From Prevotella corporis DSM 18810 = JCM 8529 (GTDB lineage Bacteria > Bacteroidota > Bacteroidia > Bacteroidales > Bacteroidaceae), in assembly GCF_000430525.1 (NCBI RefSeq), contig NZ_AUME01000020.1, forward strand, positions 1-51,425: DNA of 51,425 bases. Reading direction: 5' to 3'. Each line of letters starts with the position of its first letter. Within the stretch, counting starts at the first letter, position 1. The notes below the pieces were generated by a model that was given only the letters and a program-made list of their open reading frames with translations, was not told the DNA's origin and searched no databases. Positions 44,901 to 51,425 of this stretch are shown here, piece by piece. Position numbers and translations under genes: made by a program.

Positions 44901-46570
44901 GACAAGGTATGCTCATATTCAACATTGCTCAAGAACGGTGTTGTCTTGAACGTGGTTGATGTAGCACCGTCCTTTCGCTCTATATGCACTCCATATTGCA
45001 TGGATTTCTTTGACACTTCTATCCATGTGCCTGCGGTGTTGCCATGAATACCATAATTGCACGAAGGCCATAAAGTTGAACCACTTTTGATGTCTAAGTT
45101 TTTAGGCAGTGTCACTTCTACTTCCTTGGTCACGTTTACCACGTCGCAACCGTCATCATAAACAAAGCGGTAGGTTCCGGGGCCATAATCAGTAACGTCT
45201 ACGGTTCTTTCATCTTTTTCAAACAATGTTCCTCCACCCATCGGCACTTCAACAGGCAGCTCGTCCCAGTTGCCCGTCTCTGTATTCTTTTTCTGAAGTT
45301 TTGCTTTGGTTCCTTCAGGAAAGTAGTAATGGGTGCCACTCACCGTGGTAGAATATTTAATTTTAAATTCTTTACTGAGAACGTTACAGTTCTCATCCGT
45401 ATTGTAGTTGGAGATAGGAGTCAGTTTAAACGGTGCACTGAAATTTTCATCGTTTCCGCCATCACTACCAAGGTTCATATCCTTTGCATACAAGGTTTTT
45501 CCATTTGTCATTTCACCCGTACACAAAGGCTTGTATTGCTTGACAAGCCATTTATCTTGCGGTCGGTTTCCCTTTGGGGTTGCCTTGAACACCAAGGTAA
45601 TGGAAGAATTGTCTGACGTACTTTTCGCCTCGTCATACTCAAGATTCAAGACATCTTTGATCTGATACCACGCATCCACTCTAACGCCACCGTTTTTCAA
45701 CATTTCGGCTTGCTCTTCCCTGGCTTCCTTCGTGCTGCCATAGACCTCAACAGCTACATAGTCTTGGTATTGACAGTTACCAAGATACATTCTGGAATAT
45801 TTTTTCCACCATAATTTAGGTGCAGGGGCCTGTCCCATGGTAATACCTTCAACACTTACCGATGTTTGAGTAGTGGGGCATACACCATTTTGCGTGTCTG
45901 ACACTGTTACCTTTACCTTATCACCTTGAGAGAGTTTTGTAACTTTCCAAGTACGGGCGGCAATAGCATCGCTACCCGAAGTCTGGGTTGTCACCGTACC
46001 ATTTGTACTTGTGATTTCAGCCGTATAATGGAAAGGGCCTAAACCATTTTTCACCGTTACCTCAACACTACCGTTGTTGCTGCCATTGATAGAGCAATAG
46101 GAATCCGATTGGGTATAGGTCATGGTTGGCGAAACATACGTTTCGTTGATTTTCTTCACCTCAACCTGCCCAGCATACTCTTGTTTATTACCGCTGGTAG
46201 TTTGGAAGTACACGTCGTATGTGCCCTCTGAAAGGTTAAACCATGTTTTAGTCCACGTGTTAGGATCGGTTGTCGACTGCGTCAAATTGGCATCATCTCC
46301 CTGCGGCACACCATTAACCGTGATAACATCATTTTTATTACCTGGCTTACGAAGTTGTGCTGATCCATTAGGCTTCTCGCTGTTGGTGCCTGTCACACTT
46401 AGCGTAACCGAACCTCCAGTGGCTCCACAACCAATGTCTATCTTTGACACTTTGTAGGGATAGGTCTGGGCAAAAGCCGCCACACCAAAGGTGAGCATCA
46501 TGACGAGCATGAGCAAACTGCGTTGCCACAATTGAATTTTATATGACCTCGTATTCGTAAAATTTTTCAT
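41972..46570 (-). CDS. Very large secreted protein with type IX sorting-like C-terminus
   Basis: 1532 aa from ATG 46570 (MKNFTNTRSYK); the frame can be read up to 46717 but that part overlaps the small peptide gene and lacks a signal. Signal peptide (LLMLVMMLTFGVAAFA). Mostly beta-rich; near the N-terminus CSINGSNNGSVEVTVKNGLG resembles SprB-type surface repeats. The last ~70 residues (VVYTVSGERVANVRQPEDL, LPSGVYIVSMQIDGKTV, KMVIHQ) match a type A type IX sorting signal. Probably exported through the machinery that needs PorT and shed or surface-anchored. No enzymatic motif recognised. Confidence 0.85.
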   Translation of the reverse strand: MKNFTNTRSYKIQLWQRSLLMLVMMLTFGVAAFAQTYPYKVSKIDIGCGATGGSVTLSVTGTNSEKPNGSAQLRKPGNKNDVITVNGVPQGDDANLTQSTTDPNTWTKTWFNLSEGTYDVYFQTTSGNKQEYAGQVEVKKINETYVSPTMTYTQSDSYCSINGSNNGSVEVTVKNGLGPFHYTAEITSTNGTVTTQTSGSDAIAARTWKVTKLSQGDKVKVTVSDTQNGVCPTTQTSVSVEGITMGQAPAPKLWWKKYSRMYLGNCQYQDYVAVEVYGSTKEAREEQAEMLKNGGVRVDAWYQIKDVLNLEYDEAKSTSDNSSITLVFKATPKGNRPQDKWLVKQYKPLCTGEMTNGKTLYAKDMNLGSDGGNDENFSAPFKLTPISNYNTDENCNVLSKEFKIKYSTTVSGTHYYFPEGTKAKLQKKNTETGNWDELPVEVPMGGGTLFEKDERTVDVTDYGPGTYRFVYDDGCDVVNVTKEVEVTLPKNLDIKSGSTLWPSCNYGIHGNTAGTWIEVSKKSMQYGVHIERKDGATSTTFKTTPFLSNVEYEHTLSFPIDFKTTPRNGYLQIYDLPVGEYVIRISRCGEMSSPMSLTIGESDVIKYQPRNDSGYKNGVKVQAGCGDNTVGFDFGLGKCNHLSQVYYKSNSPGSSYNSPGDFEEDTPIKVSPYLPNWQFAIGINAQTDDHVYSPIEQAYVPKHYGAAIGVNNFANKTFAFRFNPSKGDGAFEVQGAMCDLKNPNSGLISVGIKKGYEATYPLHYEIKKATEQNGVVTPGEDAREPVDITNNSGENASLHVFSGLAEGWYQVIAQYSYGNGCPAQVSNVYISPVGIPEVEAEWAEKCYGQGLAPNHLELPVSTYMYDVTWTRKDLETQETVQVGTGNAIDATFPKAGKYEFTVGTKFAQSIPTCAGSSGGERKVIITVGDCTGPMEKNLWVGNEDTKFENQNNWTVKVPGDGEDVVFATEANNANPKNPAQKGAAKNDCVLPEGKVLTIGTLENQSEKALVVSKKSSVVVSTALVGYNQPGDAKKLVIKTDEKGTDAGGSFAVSFADPCKSEVYATVELYGRGQKIGTDKIRTKDNLQGSPTYGRTLIAEPYTWQQIGIPVKEMVPSPVFKGSYLQYYSEAKNSPKQYYQKWSWMTKDNTMSPFVGYQLTQDAPKVYALTGKLNLCDHNLTLTRQAAEVTKSTSTNVGEKHWGLGQNIFANSYTAAIDIAQLSFPEEVDPTVYVYHTGSFNNWYENKSTNGTQDLNVAAGGYLAVPKNTAATIGYKSIPSMQGFLLKFTDAETKVSDVPATVTIPYQSVVKNERAAMAKPFEVITTEPGAVQLILESSKSSDVLWLIEAEGTTDRYDRGWDGRKLLTNAPASLYVQTVDGQMQVNATADLTQQQITVEGSDSELYTLTIRKKNLPQYEHLKLVDNSARQLVDLSDDVTSYTYTMRHTGVDSNRFMLVNTTATSFDNLPTDIQGVTTATWNVPAVVYTVSGERVANVRQPEDLMRLKSQLPSGVYIVSMQIDGKTVNQKMVIHQ

Positions 46571-46625
46571 TGCATTTTCTTTAAATCTTTTTACTGTTTC
46601 AAAACATACATACAGCATTGGAGAC

Positions 46626-46790
46626 CTATTCGTCCAATCCTGCATTCCTTTCGAAGACTTCCTCTTCAAAAGGCCCTTCCTTTGCACCAATGGGTTGCAT
46701 ACCCCCATTGTCTTCACCGCTCACACCCGCATTGGGACCAATTTGCATGGGAAGCAATAAAATACTGGGACTTACATAACTTTTCTTCAT
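46626..46790 (-). CDS. Tiny M-K-K-x-Y-x-x-P peptide upstream of the secreted protein
   Basis: 54 aa (ATG 46790 to TAG 46626), below the usual size cutoff. It starts MKKSYVSPSILLLPMQIG; the rest is Gly/Glu-rich and acidic (GVSGEDNGGMQPIGAKEG, FEEEVFERNAGLDE). There is no clear cleavable signal. The pattern M-x-K-x-Y-x-x-P plus acidic tail is shared with the 62-aa protein at 47315-47503. It is 55 bases before the secreted-protein start and likely on the same transcript. Function unknown. Confidence 0.7.
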   Translation of the reverse strand: MKKSYVSPSILLLPMQIGPNAGVSGEDNGGMQPIGAKEGPFEEEVFERNAGLDE

Positions 46791-46966
46791 ATTTTCAATT
46801 ATTAGCTTTTATTCGTTACACAAGGCATGTATGTCTTTTCAGACAGTAGCTTACCATTTCTGGTATCATTAAAAACAAATCTTATTGTCAAAGTGTTAAC
46901 GACCGATACACATAGAAAACTTGTCTATTTAGAAAGCAGCACATGTCTTACGAGCATAAATTAGGT

Positions 46967-47002
46967 GCAAAGTTATGAAGTTTTGTTAATTTTACCCCCC
47001 CC
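46967..47002 (-). promoter_or_regulatory. Candidate promoter with a G8 tract at the -33 position
   Basis: TAACTTTGC (46975-46967) on the minus strand, 19-base spacer, then GGGGGGGG (47002-46995) exactly where the TTTG box is expected. Confidence 0.45.
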
Positions 47003-47263
47003 ATAACGTTAATTATGTTTAATGCTTGAAAGTTTAACAGGTTTGTAACCTATCACTGTATTCAAGAAGATTTCTAAAAATTTGTTTTTGAATGGTCATG
47101 AACAACGATAGTCCATTCAAATTTTGTGGTTAACGAAGCTTTCACCCAACGCCAACTGAATTGTGACAGAAAACATACATGATATATCTTTGAAAAAAGA
47201 GGATTAGGTAGGGAATTTTAGCTAATTTTCCATGAAATAATGATCAGTTATTACACTTCATAC

Positions 47264-47298
47264 AACGAGGCTCTGCTGTTTTATGGCAGTTCCTCGTT
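47264..47298 (-). terminator. Hairpin after the 62-aa protein gene
   Basis: AACGAGG / CCTCGTT outer stem with an inner CTGC / GCAG, 17 bases past the stop at 47315. No strong T-run. Confidence 0.55.
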
Positions 47299-47314
47299 AT
47301 ATGAGATGTTGTAA

Positions 47315-47503
47315 TCATTGATAGAGATTGTAATTGTAATCAGATGATCTATCTTCGCATTCATCAAAGTCTATAAACTTCGAAAGGGCATTAGCTCCAT
47401 CTTCTTCGCCAGATTGATTGGAAAGCTCGGTGTCCGCCAGCAAACCTTCGGACTGAATACCAATTTTGAATATTAATGGTTGAATATAGCGTTTTCGTGA
47501 CAT
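47315..47503 (-). CDS. Small acidic M-x-R-K-x-Y-x-x-P protein
   Basis: 62 aa. MSRKRYIQPLIFKIGIQSEG then an acidic, Asp/Glu-rich tail (FIDFDECEDRSSDYNYN). Same layout as the 54-aa product of 46626-46790. It follows the secreted-protein gene 47531-48559 by 27 bases, so it is probably co-transcribed. Function unknown; such short proteins are frequent beside secreted proteins in Prevotella as I recall them. Confidence 0.7.
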   Translation of the reverse strand: MSRKRYIQPLIFKIGIQSEGLLADTELSNQSGEEDGANALSKFIDFDECEDRSSDYNYNLYQ

Positions 47504-47530
47504 CGCTTAAGATTTTGTTTTTTGAATAAA

Positions 47531-48559
47531 TTACCGTCTGATTATTTTCTTATTGTTGATGATGACAATTCCTTTGGCATGCCTGCCAATAGGTTTCCCT
47601 GTCAGGTCATAAGCCGTTGCATCATCGTCGGTATGGTTATATTCTGCATGCTTGATGTCAGAGGTTGCGCCATCAACTGCGACAAACTCCTTTGAAGTAG
47701 AGATTTCATTGCCGTCAAGGACAAGATAGCCTCTGTTCTTTGCAATTTTCGAGTTTTTTCGGACTCTTATGAATCCTACACTGGATTTTTTATAAGTGAG
47801 GATATATTGAGTTCCGTTACCCATCACATCACAATTAGAAGTCGGCAAAAGCAAATTTCTTTCAATGGCCTTTGGCTTTCCAATAGCAACTGGTATTTTA
47901 TATTCACCCGGCGCACCCTTAATGAGCACGGCGGTGTTGGCTTGTATGATACCGAGGTCGAGCACTTGTATTTTGGCTTTGTTCTGATTAAACTCAGTAA
48001 CAGCATAGGTTTCGAGACCTTGAATTGATGAGAAATCTAATGGATATGCTGAAGATAATGTCGAATATCCCACATTGGAGATATTGAGTGTGACTGTTGA
48101 CGGCAAAGTTGGAGCTGTTGATGGGTCGTAAGTGATAGTAATTTTATTGATTAATCCTCCTTTGTCAACGAATGCGTAAAAATCTTCAGTTGGATCTCCA
48201 TTCCAAAGATATGGGGTTTGAGGAGAGCCAGACTTCTTCCATTTTCCTTTCGATGAATTAGATTCAGAAAAAAAGGGAAGCTTTTTGACGTCATCTTTCC
48301 CAAAATCTATAGACGTTATTTTACCAACAGTGGAAGATATATGAAAATTCCTTGTGATATGGAAATTATAGGATTCGTAGTCCTTGCAGCTAAAATCCGC
48401 ATCTGTAGCCATAATAGTAATTCCTCCTTTAGTAATAACACTGTCGGCGGTAGTCGATTTGTCTATTGTAGCGTTGAACGTTATTTTGTCTGCAGCGGCA
48501 TGACCGCAGTTCAGGCTCAACATCACGACAAAAAATGTAAATCGTAAAATGCTTTTCAT
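47531..48559 (-). CDS. Secreted protein with a YDLTGKPI-type C-terminus
   Basis: 342 aa. Signal peptide (MKSILRFTFFVVMLSLNCGHAAA). Beta-rich body (ITFNATIDKSTTADSVITKG, WNGDPTEDFYAFVDKGG, TLNISNVGYSTLSSAYPLDF). The end ATAYDLTGKPIGRHAKGIVI with NNKKIIRR resembles the YNLxGxRV...KGIYIxNGKK endings of many Prevotella exported proteins, thought to be sorting signals. Not assigned to an enzyme family. It has a good promoter at 48648-48617. Confidence 0.8.
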   Translation of the reverse strand: MKSILRFTFFVVMLSLNCGHAAADKITFNATIDKSTTADSVITKGGITIMATDADFSCKDYESYNFHITRNFHISSTVGKITSIDFGKDDVKKLPFFSESNSSKGKWKKSGSPQTPYLWNGDPTEDFYAFVDKGGLINKITITYDPSTAPTLPSTVTLNISNVGYSTLSSAYPLDFSSIQGLETYAVTEFNQNKAKIQVLDLGIIQANTAVLIKGAPGEYKIPVAIGKPKAIERNLLLPTSNCDVMGNGTQYILTYKKSSVGFIRVRKNSKIAKNRGYLVLDGNEISTSKEFVAVDGATSDIKHAEYNHTDDDATAYDLTGKPIGRHAKGIVIINNKKIIRR

Positions 48560-48616
48560 TATTATATTATTAAGGTTCTTATCCTTTTTGTGTGTTGCTC
48601 ATGTGTTTTTTCAGTA

Positions 48617-48648
48617 CAAAAGTACTACTAATATAAAAGAACAACAAA
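48617..48648 (-). promoter_or_regulatory. Promoter of the 48559-47315 pair
   Basis: On the minus strand TTTG (48648-48645), 20-base spacer, TACTTTTG (48624-48617), about 58 bases before ATG 48559. Confidence 0.75.
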
Positions 48649-48716
48649 CTTTATCATCAGAAATAAAGTTTGCTGTCCAAAATATCTACAGATTATTATG
48701 CCTTAAGGGGGGTAAT

Positions 48717-50795
48717 TTACCTGTTTTTGTAATTATCTATACCCTTGTTAAGGAAGTCGAGATAAGCCGGAATATCTTCTTTATGTGCAAAACTTCCACT
48801 AAGCGGATTGCCTTGATTGTCTATTGTCACATAGAAAGGTTGAGCAAGATAGCCGAACTTTGTTTCCTGGAGATAACTCCATTTGTCACCAATTGTACGC
48901 AAAGTGCGACTCGTTCCATCAGGTCTTTGAACCTTGATTGGCTCTTTCAAAGGAGTTTTATCGTCCACGTACAAGGAGATAAGCACATAATCATCGTTCA
49001 ACTTTTTCGCAACTTCAGGATCTGTCCAAACAGAACCTTCCATCTTTCGGCAGTTCACGCAGCCAAATCCAGTGAAATCAAGCAGAACAGGTTTGCCAGC
49101 TTGGGCAGCTGCACGCATACCCTCTTCATAATTTGTGAATTTTGCATGAACTTTTTGTGGCTGAAGATTGAAATCCTGCGTATTCATTGGTGGTGCAAAT
49201 GCACTGATAGCCTTTAGTGGCGCCCCCCAAAGCCCAGGAATCATATACACTGTAAAGGCTAATGAAATCATTCCAAGCATGATAGACGGGACGGGCATAA
49301 CCTTTTGGTCGGGATCATCGTGTGGAAACTTCAACTTTCCGATAAGATATAGGCCCAATAGTCCAAAAATAACAATCCATAAAGCGAGGAATGTTTCCCT
49401 GTCAAGTAATCTCCACCCATAAGCCAGGTCAGCAACAGAGAAGAATTTCAGAGCAAATGCCAATTCTATGAAGCCAAGAACAACCTTTACAATATTCATC
49501 CATGAACCCGATTTCGGTGCTTGTTTGAGCCATGTCGGGAACAAAGCAAAGAGCGTGAACGGCAGAGCCAGTGCCAATGCAAAGCCGAACATACCAACAG
49601 CCGGTGCTACCCAGTCGCCACTTGTTGCCGCTTGAACCAAAAGGAGTCCTACTACAGGTGCCGTACAAGAAAAGCTTACCAATGACAAGGTAAATGCCAT
49701 CAAGAAAATAGAAAGCAATCCAGTAGTTGAAGACGCTTTATTGTCCACTGCATTACCCCAGGATGAAGGCAAAGTCAGCTCAAACCACCCGAAGAAGCTC
49801 AATGCAAAAACAAGAAGCAATAAGAAAAAGAAAATATTGAATGGAGCATTTGTAGCCAACTCATTTAACTTCTGAGGTCCAAACAATGCTGTAATGATGG
49901 CAGCCAGTGCCATATAAATTATAATGATTGAGATTCCGTAGGTGACGGCATCGCGAATACCCTTCTTTTTATCGTCTTTTGCACGCTTAAGAAAGAAACT
50001 TACCGTCATAGGAATAATCGGCCACACACAAGGAGTCACCAATGCGACAAGCCCACCAATGATACCCATTAGGAAAATGTACCATAAAGAATTATTCTTG
50101 GTGTCTTGTCCTGAATTGAAAGCCTGCAGCTCCTTAACAACGGGACGCCAAAGGTCAGAAGGTGAAGCCGTCTCGACATTGGCTGCTGCCCCAATACTGT
50201 CTGCCGAGATGGTTGAATCGCCTACATTCGTTGCTGAGGTGTCAGATGTGGCAGCGGAAAGTGCTGCGAGGGAGGCTAATTGGTCTGCTTCAGTTTTTTT
50301 TTCTTCCTCTGGTGTTTCAACAGTCTTGGGGGCATCGGCAGGACCATTCCCCTTGAATCTGAACTCTACATCGGTAGGTGGGAGACACATCTCGTCATTG
50401 CAAGCGCCATATTCCAGATAGCCTTTGATGTTATAGGTTTTCCCTGTTATCTTATAACGCTGTACAAAGCTGACATTATTCTCAAAATAGCGGAGTTTTA
50501 TTCCAAAAACCTTATCAAAAACATTCAGTTCCTTTCCCCGCGCCAATAATTTGCCCACGGCTTGAGCTCCTTCAGCTTTTTCTGTGGTAATGGTTGCTGA
50601 TATAGGGCCATCAGCTGGCAGTCCAGTTGAATAGACATGCCAACCTGAATTTATCTTACCAGTGAAGATAACATCAACTTCGGTGGGTGATATTTGTTTT
50701 TGCTGAACACTGAAATGCACGGGGTTTTGAGCCAATGCTGTTAGGTTGAATAAAACAACAAGGACAAATAATAATTTATATCTCATCGCTTTCAT
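48717..50795 (-). CDS. dsbD: Thiol:disulfide interchange protein DsbD
   Basis: 692 aa from ATG 50795 (MKAMRYKLLF; ATG 50786 is possible). Signal peptide; N-terminal domain with Cys132 and Cys137 (ACNDEMCLPP). An eight-helix core has VTPCVWPIIPMTVSFFLKR and VSFSCTAPVVGLLL, each holding one redox Cys. The C-terminal thioredoxin domain has FGCVNCRKMEG (Cys579, Cys582). It carries electrons from cytosolic thioredoxin to periplasmic thiols. A -7-like TACCTTTGC lies at 50868-50860 on the minus strand. Confidence 0.95.
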   Translation of the reverse strand: MKAMRYKLLFVLVVLFNLTALAQNPVHFSVQQKQISPTEVDVIFTGKINSGWHVYSTGLPADGPISATITTEKAEGAQAVGKLLARGKELNVFDKVFGIKLRYFENNVSFVQRYKITGKTYNIKGYLEYGACNDEMCLPPTDVEFRFKGNGPADAPKTVETPEEEKKTEADQLASLAALSAATSDTSATNVGDSTISADSIGAAANVETASPSDLWRPVVKELQAFNSGQDTKNNSLWYIFLMGIIGGLVALVTPCVWPIIPMTVSFFLKRAKDDKKKGIRDAVTYGISIIIIYMALAAIITALFGPQKLNELATNAPFNIFFFLLLLVFALSFFGWFELTLPSSWGNAVDNKASSTTGLLSIFLMAFTLSLVSFSCTAPVVGLLLVQAATSGDWVAPAVGMFGFALALALPFTLFALFPTWLKQAPKSGSWMNIVKVVLGFIELAFALKFFSVADLAYGWRLLDRETFLALWIVIFGLLGLYLIGKLKFPHDDPDQKVMPVPSIMLGMISLAFTVYMIPGLWGAPLKAISAFAPPMNTQDFNLQPQKVHAKFTNYEEGMRAAAQAGKPVLLDFTGFGCVNCRKMEGSVWTDPEVAKKLNDDYVLISLYVDDKTPLKEPIKVQRPDGTSRTLRTIGDKWSYLQETKFGYLAQPFYVTIDNQGNPLSGSFAHKEDIPAYLDFLNKGIDNYKNR

Positions 50796-51069
50796 AAATT
50801 TTGCTTTTCTTTTTTTAGATCGTATGGCCTCCACTGTTGATGGAATTTATTTCAACCTTGCAAAGGTAATATTTTTTTTTAAAAAAGAATATTACATCTT
50901 AATTTACTTTAGACTTTTTGAATTTTCTTGAGTTTTATCACTACGACAGATAATAAAAAAGAGACAGATGTACATCGGTTTCTTCGTTCATGATACATCA
51001 GGGAGTTCATGATTAATGACTGAAGGGTAAAAAAAACTCGCTGCTGCTTGTGTAATTCGAAATAATTTC

Positions 51070-51425
51070 GGCTCAGTAGAAAATCAATGGGGGAATAATT
51101 TGTTATTTATCTTAATAATTCCGACCTTCGCATTATGGAAGAAAAAATGTTACGCACCTTGGCAACTCTTGTTTTGCCTTCTCAAATATTAGATTATTTT
51201 ACTATCGTTTCTGTCTGCGAGGTTGGACCTGAGTTTCATATTAGTCTTGACGAACGTATGGACAAGACTTTGTCAGGTAATGCCACCTTCGAGTCCAAGG
51301 GGTTCATGGAAGCAGTTAATATAACCGACTTCCCTATTCGAGGCCATAAGGTGATCTTGAAAATTCGTCGCAGACGATGGACGGATTTGCGCACGGGCAA
51401 GAGTTTTACCCTTCCCATTGCTTTA
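51070..51425 (+). mobile_element. 5' end of an ISAon1-like insertion sequence, cut by the window edge
   Basis: Identical, inverted, to 1-363 over all 356 shared bases. Begins GGCTCAGTAGAAAATC at 51070. The flanks outside the repeat (before 51070 and after 363) are unrelated. Confidence 0.8.
51135..51425 (+). CDS. ISAon1-family transposase N-terminal region (partial)
   Basis: Starts at ATG 51135 and runs off the right edge after 97 codons; the protein is the same as that of the left end. MEEKMLRTLATLVLPSQILD opens it and FPIRGHKVILKIRRRRW is the clearest family block. The catalytic part lies beyond the window. Confidence 0.75.
   Translation, partial: MEEKMLRTLATLVLPSQILDYFTIVSVCEVGPEFHISLDERMDKTLSGNATFESKGFMEAVNITDFPIRGHKVILKIRRRRWTDLRTGKSFTLPIAL

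Larger units (their letters stand above)
46791..47314. other. Gene-free stretch upstream of the secreted-protein operon
   Basis: Holds a minus-strand TAACTTTGC (46975-46967), a run of eight C at 46995-47002 and, at 47264-47298, the hairpin that follows the gene at 47315. No coding frame supported. Confidence 0.6.

Noticed and set aside
46571..46717. Longer N-terminus for the 1532-aa secreted protein
   Set aside because: The added 49 residues have no signal-peptide character and overlap the small peptide gene; a good signal begins at ATG 46570.
1..51425. A 50-kb composite transposon flanked by the two IS copies
   Set aside because: The contents are ordinary housekeeping genes and the elements are cut by the window; shared repeats ending a contig explain it better.

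Overview
The window looks like a contig from a Bacteroidota genome, most likely Prevotellaceae. This is inferred from protein content (GLPGLI family, PorT-like protein, type IX secretion cargo-like C-terminus, LptF-type permease with a long C-terminal tail, single-domain regulators of the KRLWGYL type) and from promoters of the TTTG-N19/20-TAnnTTTGC form. Both ends run into the same insertion sequence: the first 363 bases and the last 356 bases are identical inverted copies of the 5' end of an ISAon1-like element, each reading outward, so the contig was probably broken by this repeat.

Layout. 815-5612: NAD(P)H-hydrate repair (nnr) divergent from hpt-adk, then obgE-pgeF. 6206-7711: a stand-alone AICAR transformylase and a small basic protein. 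7890-11741: a small KRLWGYL-domain protein, rplS, a 5'-nucleotidase split into two overlapping genes in reversed domain order, a PorT-like barrel and a 2[4Fe-4S] ferredoxin. 12247-17830: a minus-strand exbB-exbD-exbD-tonB-pstS-like-TPR operon. 18386-22131: ribBA, an LptF/G permease and a START-like protein, followed by tRNA-Met. 22490-23586: an ECF sigma factor with a membrane protein. 24671-29352: a GLPGLI protein and a TonB-dependent-receptor-like barrel, divergent from a membrane-tethered winged-helix regulator. 29588-33916: a HerA-like ATPase, an AmpG-like transporter and mutY. 34232-41708: a small lipoprotein, a stand-alone IMP cyclohydrolase, then the mreBCD-mrdA-rodA cell-shape operon. 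41972-50795: two secreted proteins, each paired with a tiny M-x-K-x-Y-x-x-P peptide, and dsbD.

How genes connect. The two PurH half-reactions are encoded about 27 kb apart; together hpt, adk and both PurH halves cover purine synthesis and salvage. ExbB/ExbD/TonB would energise receptors such as the 24671-27145 barrel. The PorT-like protein fits export of the large secreted protein at 41972-46570. The mre operon, AmpG-like transporter and LptF-type permease serve the envelope.

Most unusual features: (1) 28255-29352, which joins a histidine-kinase-type sensor (two membrane helices and a relic phosphoacceptor box whose His is replaced by Phe) directly to an OmpR-type DNA-binding domain, with no kinase ATPase and no receiver; (2) five intergenic arrays of 13-bp imperfect palindromes at an exact 22-bp pitch; (3) a second intergenic repeat family whose two copies keep a hairpin with different paired bases; (4) a tRNA-Met with an inverted 54/58 pair in the T-loop. 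All calls come from reading the sequence; no database search was possible.
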